From positions 1 to 6,030 of the forward strand of contig JBCCZS010000193.1 in NCBI GenBank assembly GCA_039187035.1: a DNA stretch of 6,030 nucleotides, given 5' to 3'. Source of the stretch: JAJFFW01 sp039187035 (GTDB lineage Bacteria > Pseudomonadota > Alphaproteobacteria > Caulobacterales > Parvularculaceae). Position 1 is the first letter of the stretch, and every line of letters begins with the position of its first letter. The position numbers were made by a program, and so were the translations under genes. Below are positions 1-6,030 of the stretch, in pieces. A model generated the notes under the pieces. That model saw only the letters and a list, made by a program, of their open reading frames with translations, searched no databases and was not told where the DNA came from.

Positions 1-63
1 CAGAGCCGCCGATCAGTTATCCATTGAAATAAGCCATTTTCGGCGAAATTGAAGTCGAGAGAG
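1..63. other. Short AT-richer non-coding stretch after the tail-tip gene
   Basis: I count 29 G/C in 63 bases (46%), well below the flanking coding DNA. Minus-strand ATGs here open only trivial frames of six codons (MAYFNG) and three codons (MDN) before stops, so no gene starts here that I can support. An 11-base palindrome lies at 38-48. No GC-rich stem followed by a T run is visible, so I do not call a terminator. The region may be the spacer or promoter region of a gene beyond the window edge. Confidence 0.5.
38..48. repeat. 11-base palindrome TTTCGGCGAAA
   Basis: TTTCG and CGAAA are perfect inverted arms around one central G. With a single central base it cannot fold as a hairpin, so if it means anything it would be a binding site for a dimeric regulator. 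Arms of only five bases can arise by chance. The location just after the operon, in AT-richer DNA, is the only added support. Confidence 0.3.
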
Positions 64-3000
64 TTAACGGGTCGCAGGCGCGCCCCAGCCGACGCGGTCC
101 GACCATTGCCGCACCGCAAAAGAGAGCGCCGCAGGGGCGCCGCCGGGAAAGTCGCTCGCGACGTCGCCAGCCGCATAAGCATAGCTCGGGGCGGTCGTTT
201 CGACGACCCGCAGCGCGGTTTCCCCCGACAATACCGTCACTTGGTAACGCTCGACGCTTTCGGCGACCGGGACCTCGCCGTCCCACGCATCGCCGCCCTG
301 ACGGGTCCGGCGGATCCAACTCAGCGCAAATCCGCCGGCCCCGTCGGCGTCGGCGCGCAAATGGACCGGCGATAACGGCAGGAAGCCGCGTGCGGCCGAC
401 GTCGCCGTGACCGACGCGAAAGACGGCTCGCTCGGCGCGACGCCGTCCGGCCCCGCCGACCACGTAAAGGCTTGGCCGCGTTGCTCGGCCGACAAGGCGG
501 GCCGCGCGAGCGCGCCGGTAATCAGCGCGGCGCGCGCGCCGGCCGACGCGCCGACGGCGGCCTGCGCCTCGGTTCCGGCTTGACCGCGCAACAAGCCTGA
601 CAAGGTCCACGCCCCGTCCGGGTCGAGCGTCGCGGTCTCGAACTGAAGGACTTCGTATGCGCCGGACGCCGCCTCGACCGCCAACGCGTTCGCGCCGGCA
701 AAGACGTCGAGAAGGGCGCGGGAGGATAAAACGCCGTAGAAAAGACGGATGCGGACGGACCGGAAGTCGCGCCGTCCCGACGCGCCCGCCAGCAGCGCGG
801 TCTCTAGCCGGCCCATCGCTGCGCGCGCCGAAACGCCGCCGACGAGGGACTGCGTGCCGCCCGCCGCGGCGCGGTAAAGCGCCAACGCGCCGGGCCACGG
901 CTCGGCGAAGGCCGCCACATAGGGCGCGGCCGGATCGGCGGTCTCGTCGGCGCCCGCGAACAACGGCAGGTCCATCACCCAGAAGACCGGCTTGCCGTAA
1001 ACCGGCGCCAGCGCCGGCGCCCGGAACTGCGTCGGCCCGACCGGCGCTTCGTAGACGGCGGGTTCGACGCGCACGGCCTCAATACGCCGGACGGGCCCGT
1101 CTTCAATGTCGCTCACCCGGTAGCGCCGCGCGACGCCGCCGAGCGTCACCGCAAGCGCGTCGCCCGGCTCGACGGCGAGGCGCGTCGGGTCAAGATCGAA
1201 GCGCGCCGTCTCGCGCATCACGCGCGCGTCGGCGAGGACCGAGCGCGCCCGCGCCGCGGCTTCCTCCGGCGGCATGACGGCGGCGACTTCCGCGCCCGCC
1301 TCGCGCACCGCGTCGGCGGCGGCGTCCGGCGCGCGCGCTTCCACGACCCCCGGCGCATAGTCCGCCGCTTCGTCGACGAAACCGAGGCGAAACGCGGTCG
1401 GCGCGTCGGCCGCATCTCGGGTTGAGACGCGGAACGCCGGCGCGTCGTCGGCGCCGGCGGCGAGGTCCGCGGTCGTCAGGATCAAGACGGGTTCGGCGCC
1501 GCGCGATTGAAAGCGGATCGTCGCGCCGGTCTCTACCGCGTCGAACTGAAAGACGGACGCCAACGGATCGATCGCCTCGCGCGGCGCCATCGGCCGGTCG
1601 ATCACATAGCCCGTCAGAACGCCTTCGAGGGTCCCCGCGTCGACGGCGGCGGGCGCGGCCAAAGCCGCCACCAACCGATCGAGCGGCGCGCGCCCGGCGC
1701 GCCCGTTCAGCCAGTGCCCGCGCGTCCAGTTTTCCCCGTCGCTCCACACGTCGCCCCGCGCCGGAAAGAACGGGAACGGGCGCGCGTCCCAGGCGTAAAC
1801 GAAGAAGCGATCCGTATCGATCATCCGACCCGCATAGAGCGAGGACGTCGGATTGTTCGCCGGGTCGCGCCAATGGGCGTAGAGCGCTTCAATGTAGCGA
1901 CGCTGGGCGAGGTCGTCGCGCGCGCCGTTCGAGTAATAGGGCAAGGCGCTTTCCGCGCTCTTGGCGTCGTAAAAGACGTTCGGCTGGTTCGCGCCCTTGT
2001 CGACGGCGGGGCAGCCCGTCTCGGTAAAGACGATGGGTTTTGATTGCGGAACCCACGCGGTCGGCGTCGCACTGCGCACGCCGCCCGGCCGATTGTGGTG
2101 CGCATTCGACCACCAGCTATGAAAATCCTTGTACCGATAGATCCACGGCTCGCCATAGGCGCCGTCGGTTATGGGCGTGCGGGTTTGCGCGTCGCGATCG
2201 GCGACGTCGGCGTAAAACCAGTCAAATCCCTCCCCGCCTTCGACGTTGGCGTTCAGGTACGACAAATCGTGCTGGCCGCCCGCGGCGCCGGCGTCGGCGT
2301 GCGCGGCGCCGTCGCGCCATTCGGCGAGCGGCACGTAATTGTCGACCCCGATAAAATCGACGGCGGGGTCCGCCCAAAAGTCGTCGAGATGGAAATAAAC
2401 GTCGCCCGAGCCGTCCGCCGGCTGATGGCCGAAATACTCCGACCAATCCGCGCCGTAGGAGATCTCCGTCCCCGCTCCCAAGATCGCGCGAACGTCTGCG
2501 GCGAGCGCTTTGAGCGCGGCGACCGCAGGATAGACGCCGGCGGCGGATCGGGCGGTCGTGAGCCCGCGCAACTCCGAGCCGAGCAGGAACGCCTCGACGC
2601 CGCCCGCCGCCGCGCACAAATGCGCGTAATGCAGGATCATGCGCCTAAAAGAGCGCTCGTTCGGCCCCGTATAGGACACCGTCTGTCCGGATACGGTGAA
2701 ATCGCCGGGCGCGGCCGTCCCGAAAAACGCCGACAGCGCGCTTGCCGCTGCGGCCGTCTTGTCGTCGGCGCCGACCGTGATCCGGCCGCGCCAGGGGAAC
2801 GCCGCTTGCGCGGCCCCGCCATAGGGGTCAGGCAGAGCGTTGCCGGGCGGCACGTCCATCAAGATAAACGGGTGGAACGTCACTTTAAGCCCCGCAGCCT
2901 TCATCGCCGCGATCGCTTCGAAGACCGCGCGGTCGGCCGGCGTGCCGCCGAACGCCGGCGCGCCGTCGACGGCGGAGACGAGCCGCGCGGTCGTGCGGGC

Positions 3001-3954
3001 GTCGTCGCCGACGGACCACGCGTAAGGCTCGGTCTCTTTGACCGCGGCGTCGACGCCCGGGCGCAGCGTGCACTGCCCTAACCGCAGATCGTCGCCGAAC
3101 CAGGAGACGACGAGCGAGGCGCGCGCGAGGTTCGGCAGGCTGGCGCGCGCCGCGTCAAGGGACGCGGTGAAGTTCGTCGTCGCATCGTTATTGTGCGCGT
3201 TCTCGCTTAAGGTGACGCCTTCGCCGCCAAGGCGCGAGACGCGCGTCGTTCCGTAGGCGAATTCCCCCGTCCCCGGAATAATCGTAACGGCGTTGACGGC
3301 GTTCTCCAGCGCGCCCGGATCGTCGTCGCCGAGCCGGCGTTCCACTTCGAACGCCAGCTGGGGAATGCGGTTGCCGAAGTCTTTAAGCGGCAGATCTTCA
3401 AAGACGACATAAGCGAGGCCGCGGAAGGCGGGCGCGTCGCCCTCTATCGACTCAATGAGCGTATCCGGGCTTTGCGTCTCCTGGCCGCGATAAACGCGCA
3501 TCGTCACGCCCGACAAATCGAGCGGTTTACCGTCCGCCCATACGCGCCCGACGCGGTCGATCACCCCCTCGCACAAGCCCACGGCGAAAGAGAGCGAGTA
3601 GAGATATTCCGTATAGGTTGTCGATGAACTCGTGCGCCCGCCCTTGCCGGCGCGTTCCGTCGTCTCCGACGTCGTCTCCCGGAAATTCGCGGCCCAGATC
3701 AACTGTCCGGCGACGCGCGCGCGCCCGTAGACGCGCAAGACGCCCGCGCCTTCCGTCGACGCTTGCAGGGTGAAGCTGTCGATGCGCGGCCCCTCGATGC
3801 GTCGCTTGTTGGGGCCGAAAATCAACCTGTCGACATAGCCGGCGGCGAAGGACGCGGCGGTCGACGCGGCGGTCTTCGCAACGATAGCGCCGAGCCCGCC
3901 GCCGCCGACGGCGCTGCCGACGGCCGATGCGCCGGCGAGTAATAGCTGCGCCAT
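64..3954 (-). CDS. g15: Large tail-tip / host-interaction protein with GTA TIM-barrel-like domain (RcGTA gp15-like, 'megatron')
   Basis: This is a 1296-residue protein, close to the roughly 1300 residues of the RcGTA homologue. The N-terminal 45 residues are a glycine/alanine-rich hydrophobic stretch. Residues about 46-250 form the hub-like tail portion, including RVYGRARVAGQLIW near 74-87. A TIM-barrel segment follows at about 275-735, with signatures LVVSWFGDDL (281-290), AFPWRGRIT (385-393), LLGSELRGL (457-465), ISYGADWSEYFG (498-509), DFIGVDNYVPL (533-543), IVFTETGCP (641-649) and FVYAWDARPFPFFP (718-731). A Phage-tail_3-like region runs from about 783 to 960 and starts DRPMAPREAIDPL. The C-terminal region includes a beta-rich FN3-like part with LSWIRRTRQGGD near 1211-1222. 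Glu461 and Glu645 sit where clan GH-A glycosidases keep their catalytic acids. By homology the protein forms the tip, contacts the recipient envelope and may cut surface or wall glycans. The activity is inferred. The frame is intact and ends with TAA. Confidence 0.95.
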   Translation of the reverse strand: MAQLLLAGASAVGSAVGGGGLGAIVAKTAASTAASFAAGYVDRLIFGPNKRRIEGPRIDSFTLQASTEGAGVLRVYGRARVAGQLIWAANFRETTSETTERAGKGGRTSSSTTYTEYLYSLSFAVGLCEGVIDRVGRVWADGKPLDLSGVTMRVYRGQETQSPDTLIESIEGDAPAFRGLAYVVFEDLPLKDFGNRIPQLAFEVERRLGDDDPGALENAVNAVTIIPGTGEFAYGTTRVSRLGGEGVTLSENAHNNDATTNFTASLDAARASLPNLARASLVVSWFGDDLRLGQCTLRPGVDAAVKETEPYAWSVGDDARTTARLVSAVDGAPAFGGTPADRAVFEAIAAMKAAGLKVTFHPFILMDVPPGNALPDPYGGAAQAAFPWRGRITVGADDKTAAAASALSAFFGTAAPGDFTVSGQTVSYTGPNERSFRRMILHYAHLCAAAGGVEAFLLGSELRGLTTARSAAGVYPAVAALKALAADVRAILGAGTEISYGADWSEYFGHQPADGSGDVYFHLDDFWADPAVDFIGVDNYVPLAEWRDGAAHADAGAAGGQHDLSYLNANVEGGEGFDWFYADVADRDAQTRTPITDGAYGEPWIYRYKDFHSWWSNAHHNRPGGVRSATPTAWVPQSKPIVFTETGCPAVDKGANQPNVFYDAKSAESALPYYSNGARDDLAQRRYIEALYAHWRDPANNPTSSLYAGRMIDTDRFFVYAWDARPFPFFPARGDVWSDGENWTRGHWLNGRAGRAPLDRLVAALAAPAAVDAGTLEGVLTGYVIDRPMAPREAIDPLASVFQFDAVETGATIRFQSRGAEPVLILTTADLAAGADDAPAFRVSTRDAADAPTAFRLGFVDEAADYAPGVVEARAPDAAADAVREAGAEVAAVMPPEEAAARARSVLADARVMRETARFDLDPTRLAVEPGDALAVTLGGVARRYRVSDIEDGPVRRIEAVRVEPAVYEAPVGPTQFRAPALAPVYGKPVFWVMDLPLFAGADETADPAAPYVAAFAEPWPGALALYRAAAGGTQSLVGGVSARAAMGRLETALLAGASGRRDFRSVRIRLFYGVLSSRALLDVFAGANALAVEAASGAYEVLQFETATLDPDGAWTLSGLLRGQAGTEAQAAVGASAGARAALITGALARPALSAEQRGQAFTWSAGPDGVAPSEPSFASVTATSAARGFLPLSPVHLRADADGAGGFALSWIRRTRQGGDAWDGEVPVAESVERYQVTVLSGETALRVVETTAPSYAYAAGDVASDFPGGAPAALSFAVRQWSDRVGWGAPATR

Positions 3955-3959
3955 AGGGC

Positions 3960-4433
3960 TTAGTCCTCCTCAATCGTCGGGAAAGCGAACGCCGCCACGA
4001 AGCGATCGCGCCACCAACGCCCGAGCGCGCCTTCGACGACCCCGCGGCCGGCATAGGCGTGGATCAAGCGATCGTTCGGCGCGTAGACGCCGCAGTGTTT
4101 CGCCGGCCCGTCGCGAACGATGCGGAACACGAGAACGTCGCCCGGACGCGCCGCGCCCGCGGGAAGCGCGTCGAGGTTGCGGGCCGCGGCTTCCAATAAA
4201 GGCTCGCCGCCGCCGCCGGCGAAGGCGCGTTCATTATGGTCCGGCATATAGGGCGGCGGCGCTTCCGGCTCCGTTCCGTATAAAGAGCGCCACACGCCGC
4301 GGATGAGCCCAAGGCAATCGCAGCCGGCTCCTTTAGCGCTCGCCTGGTGGACGTAGGGCGTGCCGATCCAGTCGCGCGCAAGCGCCAGGGCCAGGGCGCG
4401 CGGTCGGCCGGGCGCGCCGCTCTCCGCGTTCAC
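3960..4433 (-). CDS. g14: NlpC/P60 family cell-wall peptidase of the tail (RcGTA gp14-like)
   Basis: This is a 157-residue protein that starts at GTG. The family pattern is clear: ARDWIGTPYVHQAS near 19-32, the catalytic-cysteine motif GAGCDCLGLIRGVWR near 36-49 (Cys40 after Asp39), the first histidine in AKHCGVY (His113), and a second histidine in RLIHAY (His125). The predicted Cys40-His113-His125 triad is complete, so it should be an active cysteine peptidase cutting peptide stems of peptidoglycan. In tail systems this opens the wall for DNA entry. About 140-160 residues is normal for the phage/GTA version (TIGR02219), which lacks a signal peptide because it is carried on the particle. The gene overlaps the hub gene by four bases and ends five bases before the tip gene. 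Cys38, next to the catalytic cysteine, also occurs in relatives as I recall. Confidence 0.95.
   Translation of the reverse strand: MNAESGAPGRPRALALALARDWIGTPYVHQASAKGAGCDCLGLIRGVWRSLYGTEPEAPPPYMPDHNERAFAGGGGEPLLEAAARNLDALPAGAARPGDVLVFRIVRDGPAKHCGVYAPNDRLIHAYAGRGVVEGALGRWWRDRFVAAFAFPTIEED
3964..3970 (-). promoter_or_regulatory. Strong ribosome binding site of the tail-tip gene, inside the peptidase gene
   Basis: The minus strand reads AGGAGGA, nine bases before the ATG at 3954-3952. It is nearly a full match to the anti-Shine-Dalgarno sequence and lies within the final Glu-Glu-Asp codons of the peptidase gene. It decides the start of the 1296-residue protein and suggests efficient independent or coupled initiation. 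Confidence 0.75.
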
Positions 4434-5320
4434 GTGCGCCGCCCTCCGTCATTGGCCTCGCCGCGCAGGGGATAACTGACTGCGACGTCGTTGCCGGGCA
4501 TGAAGGGAAAGCCGCGGAAGTTCCCAAAATTGTTGAACTTCGCGCGGCACGTCTCGTCGCGCTTGTCGCAGCCGGCGACGACCGTGAACGCGTCGCCGAC
4601 CGCGATCGTCGCGCCGGTCGGGATCCAAAGCGACAGGGCCGCATCGCCCGACGCGGCCGATCCGTGGGCTTTGACGTGCCCGCCCGCGCCGGCGTTGGCG
4701 CCGCCGGTCCACGACAACGCGCCGTGCTCGAACCATCCGTCTGCAAAAGACGACAAGCCGCTCGCTTCGAAACGCGCGTCGTCGTACACGCCGGTGACGA
4801 CCCCGACGCCGGACAAGCCGGCGGCGCCCGTATCGACGCCGCAACGTGCGTCGCCCAGGCGTGCGTCGCAGCCGCGCTGATAGACCCGGCCCTGCGGCGC
4901 GTCGAGCGCGGCGGCGGGCCCGCGCACTTCGGCGACGAACCGCCCGCCCCGCCGGGCGATTTCGCCGACGCGGCCGTCCTGCAAGAGGACGCGTTGGCTC
5001 GGGTCGGCCCAGTTCACACGCCAGACCTCGACCCGCGCGCCGTCATAGAGCCCCGCGGCGAGATCACTCTCCGATAGCGCATCGGAGGATAAAGCGCCTT
5101 CGATCTCTGTGTTGTCGGGGGCGAGATCGGCGCTCGTCGCGAGCGCGGCGCCGTCGGCGCCCGTCTCCGGCGCGAAATTCTGTCCGCCGAACGTCAGCGC
5201 GCGGTCGTGATCGGTGAAGCCGAGCGCCGCGCCGTCCGCGCGCGTCAACCGCCAGCAGGTGCACAAGGTCGTAACGCCCGCGGCGAGGTGGGCGGCGAGC
5301 CCGGCGTCCAGCGCGCGCAT
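4430..5320 (-). CDS. g13: Baseplate hub protein, DUF2163 plus Phage_BR0599 (RcGTA gp13-like, TIGR02218 family)
   Basis: This is a 296-residue protein at typical family length. The N-terminal half (about 1-160) matches DUF2163: LCTCWRLTRADG near 19-30, the GFTDHDRAL block near 34-42, the APDNTEIEGALSSDALSESD stretch near 67-86, and a VYQRGCDARLGD motif near 146-157. The C-terminal part (about 165-290) matches Phage_BR0599, ending with CDKRDETCRAKFNNFGNFRG and then FPFMPGNDV. Four cysteines, C151, C160, C251 and C258, are spaced CX8C and CX6C. This resembles the iron-sulfur ligand set of lambda gpL-type tail tip proteins and of the RcGTA hub, so a [4Fe-4S] cluster is likely by homology. The protein should close the tail tube and hold the tip protein. 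The TGA stop overlaps the next gene's GTG by four bases. The frame is intact, with no signal peptide. Confidence 0.94.
   Translation of the reverse strand: MRALDAGLAAHLAAGVTTLCTCWRLTRADGAALGFTDHDRALTFGGQNFAPETGADGAALATSADLAPDNTEIEGALSSDALSESDLAAGLYDGARVEVWRVNWADPSQRVLLQDGRVGEIARRGGRFVAEVRGPAAALDAPQGRVYQRGCDARLGDARCGVDTGAAGLSGVGVVTGVYDDARFEASGLSSFADGWFEHGALSWTGGANAGAGGHVKAHGSAASGDAALSLWIPTGATIAVGDAFTVVAGCDKRDETCRAKFNNFGNFRGFPFMPGNDVAVSYPLRGEANDGGRRT
4442..4447 (-). promoter_or_regulatory. Ribosome binding site supporting the GTG start of the peptidase gene
   Basis: The minus strand reads GGAGGG, eight bases before GTG at 4433-4431, and lies inside the last codons of the hub gene. It supports the GTG start, which also gives the compact GTGA stop-start overlap and a protein of normal family length. 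Confidence 0.65.
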
Positions 5321-5952
5321 TAGACGCGCACCTCGACGAGGGGGATCGACGGGATCTCGCCCGCATCGAACGCCGCGAGATTGATCTGTAGGCTGTCGGC
5401 GTCGAACCGCACGGGCGTGTCGAACAGGAACCCGGCGGTGACGCTGACGCCCTGCGCGGGCGGCGCGGCGAAGGTGAGCCGCCCGGTCCCGTCGTCGAGC
5501 GTGTAATCGACGCCGAGCGTTTGCGGCGCGCCGGCGAGCGCGACGAGCACCGACCCGCTCACCGGCTTGGCGACCCGGCGGTCGTAAGAGGCCCCGCCGC
5601 TCGCATACCGCTTGACGAGATCGAACATCGTCGCCGCACCGTCGCCGATGCCGAGGGTTTGGTCGTCCGCTTGCGGTGTTTTATCGATGGCGCAAGATTT
5701 GTGATCGAACGGGTCGCGAAATCGAAACGCGTAGAGACGGCCGCGCCGCGCCTCGAAAAACGCCGTTACCGTTTCCAGATCGGCGAGCGACTTAACGCCG
5801 TAGCCGACATTATAGCGCCGCCGGCTATCCGCCCACGGCGTATTGCGCGTCTCGTGACCGGAAACGAGCGAGACGATTTCCGTGCGCCGCGTCGGACCAC
5901 CCTCGGCCCCGCGCGAAATGTCGAGCGGAAACGTCGCGTCATGGAACGTCAT
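5320..5952 (-). CDS. g12: DUF2460 distal tail protein (RcGTA gp12-like, TIGR02217 family)
   Basis: This is a 210-residue protein, the usual full length for the family. Recognised features in order are the N-terminal segment MTFHDATFPLDISRGAEGGP, the conserved block at about residues 32-86 (GHETRN, the RRRYNVGYG stretch, then FEARRGRLYAFRFRDPFDHKS), the GDG motif near 103-105 followed by FDLVKRY, and the C-terminal FDTPVRFDAD at about 177-186. In RcGTA this protein is the distal tail protein, which forms a ring between the tail tube and the baseplate hub; the role here is by homology. No signal peptide or membrane segment is seen. The ATG is chosen for its well-placed GGGAGG. The TAA stop shares one base with the ATG of the hub gene, so the two are probably translationally coupled. 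The frame is intact. Confidence 0.93.
   Translation of the reverse strand: MTFHDATFPLDISRGAEGGPTRRTEIVSLVSGHETRNTPWADSRRRYNVGYGVKSLADLETVTAFFEARRGRLYAFRFRDPFDHKSCAIDKTPQADDQTLGIGDGAATMFDLVKRYASGGASYDRRVAKPVSGSVLVALAGAPQTLGVDYTLDDGTGRLTFAAPPAQGVSVTAGFLFDTPVRFDADSLQINLAAFDAGEIPSIPLVEVRV
5329..5334 (-). promoter_or_regulatory. Ribosome binding site of the hub gene, inside the end of the DUF2460 gene
   Basis: The minus strand reads GAGGTG, eight bases before the ATG at 5320-5318. These bases are also the codons for Glu207 and Val208 of the DUF2460 protein. The site fixes the hub start at the TAATG junction and suggests re-initiation by ribosomes finishing the upstream gene. Confidence 0.65.
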
Positions 5953-5960
5953 GGTCGCAT

Positions 5961-5966
5961 CCTCCC
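5961..5966 (-). promoter_or_regulatory. Ribosome binding site of the DUF2460 gene
   Basis: On the minus strand this reads GGGAGG, eight bases before the ATG at 5952-5950. It supports that start. Another ATG at 5960-5958 overlaps the purine run, but it is out of frame and stops after three codons (ATG CGA CCA TGA), so it is not a credible start. Confidence 0.75.
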
Positions 5967-5980
5967 TTGCGGCGCGCCGC

Positions 5981-6030
5981 TTAAAGCCCGCGTTGGCCGC
6001 GCGCGACGGCGCGCGCGAGCGCGGCCGTCA
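5981..6030 (-). CDS. C-terminal end of an upstream gene, probably the phage/GTA tail tape measure protein (partial)
   Basis: Only the last 15 complete codons and a TAA stop are inside the window; the gene continues past position 6030. The visible peptide is TAALARAVARGQRGL, an alanine- and arginine-rich, probably helical tail. In RcGTA-type clusters the gene directly before the DUF2460 gene is the tape measure protein (g11), which sets tail length, and as I recall such proteins often end in a similar basic, alanine-rich helix. The identity therefore rests mainly on gene order, with weak support from the composition. The stop lies 28 bases before the start of the next gene, in the same direction, which suggests the same operon. 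It could instead be another small tail gene. Confidence 0.55.
   Translation of the reverse strand, partial: TAALARAVARGQRGL

Noticed and set aside
64..74. TTAA at 64-67 as half of a CtrA-type TTAA-N7-TTAA site
   Set aside because: The second TTAA half is missing at the required spacing, and the bases are the stop codon of the tip gene.
17..898. A 293-codon minus-strand open frame overlapping the 3' end of the tip gene and running into the spacer
   Set aside because: Its translation is an arginine/glycine-rich shadow of the tip gene in another frame. The tip gene's own frame gives continuous family-like sequence to its stop at 64-66, so there is no sign of a frameshift or overlapping gene.
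2044..3081. A 345-codon open frame on the plus strand, antisense to the tip gene
   Set aside because: It lies wholly opposite a strongly supported gene, is arginine-rich with no recognisable motif, and opens at a TTG with no convincing ribosome binding site. Long antisense frames are expected where codon third positions are nearly all G or C.
4491..5217. Several plus-strand open frames antisense to the hub gene
   Set aside because: They lie opposite the well-conserved hub gene, have biased low-complexity translations, and overlap each other in different frames.
5971..5978. GGCGCGCC palindrome between the upstream gene and the DUF2460 gene as a possible terminator or operator
   Set aside because: It is an eight-base GC palindrome in GC-rich DNA, with no loop and no T run after it on the minus strand. 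The downstream ribosome binding site and gene direction suggest read-through.
5999..6026. GCGCGC-rich stretch at the window edge as a possible repeat array
   Set aside because: It is explained by alternating Ala and Arg codons in the C-terminus of the upstream gene; there is no regular repeat unit.

Overview
The window is GC-rich (I estimate about two thirds G+C). Almost all of it is one minus-strand block of phage-tail genes. Read from position 6030 down to 1, the order is: the last codons of an upstream gene (probably the tail tape measure protein), a DUF2460 distal tail protein, a DUF2163/BR0599 hub protein, an NlpC/P60 cell-wall peptidase, and a 1296-residue tail-tip protein with a GTA TIM-barrel-like domain. 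This is the g11-g12-g13-g14-g15 order of the Rhodobacter capsulatus-type gene transfer agent (RcGTA). That points to an alphaproteobacterium (Rhodobacterales, Caulobacterales, Parvularculales, Rhizobiales or similar); the window alone does not fix the order or genus.

Layout: 5981-6030 end of the upstream gene; 5953-5980 a 28-base gap with a clear ribosome binding site; 5320-5952 g12-like; 4430-5320 g13-like; 3960-4433 g14-like; 64-3954 g15-like; 1-63 an AT-richer non-coding tail. The four complete genes are packed as a translational unit. g12 and g13 share one base (TAATG), g13 and g14 share four bases (GTGA), and g14 and g15 are separated by 5 bases, with the g15 Shine-Dalgarno inside the last codons of g14. 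No promoter is visible inside the block.

Together these genes would build the baseplate and tip of a siphovirus-like tail. The distal tail protein caps the tube, the hub closes it and carries four cysteines placed for an iron-sulfur cluster, the peptidase locally opens peptidoglycan, and the large tip protein contacts the cell envelope through a glycosidase-like barrel. All reading frames are intact and the expected catalytic or ligand residues are present, so the module looks functional rather than decaying. The head, portal, terminase and adaptor genes that would separate a GTA from a GTA-related prophage lie outside the window.

I found no RNA gene, CRISPR array, insertion sequence or convincing new system. 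The points most worth a second look are the hub's four-cysteine set, the retained pair of acidic residues in the TIM barrel, and the low-GC palindrome-bearing tail at 1-63.
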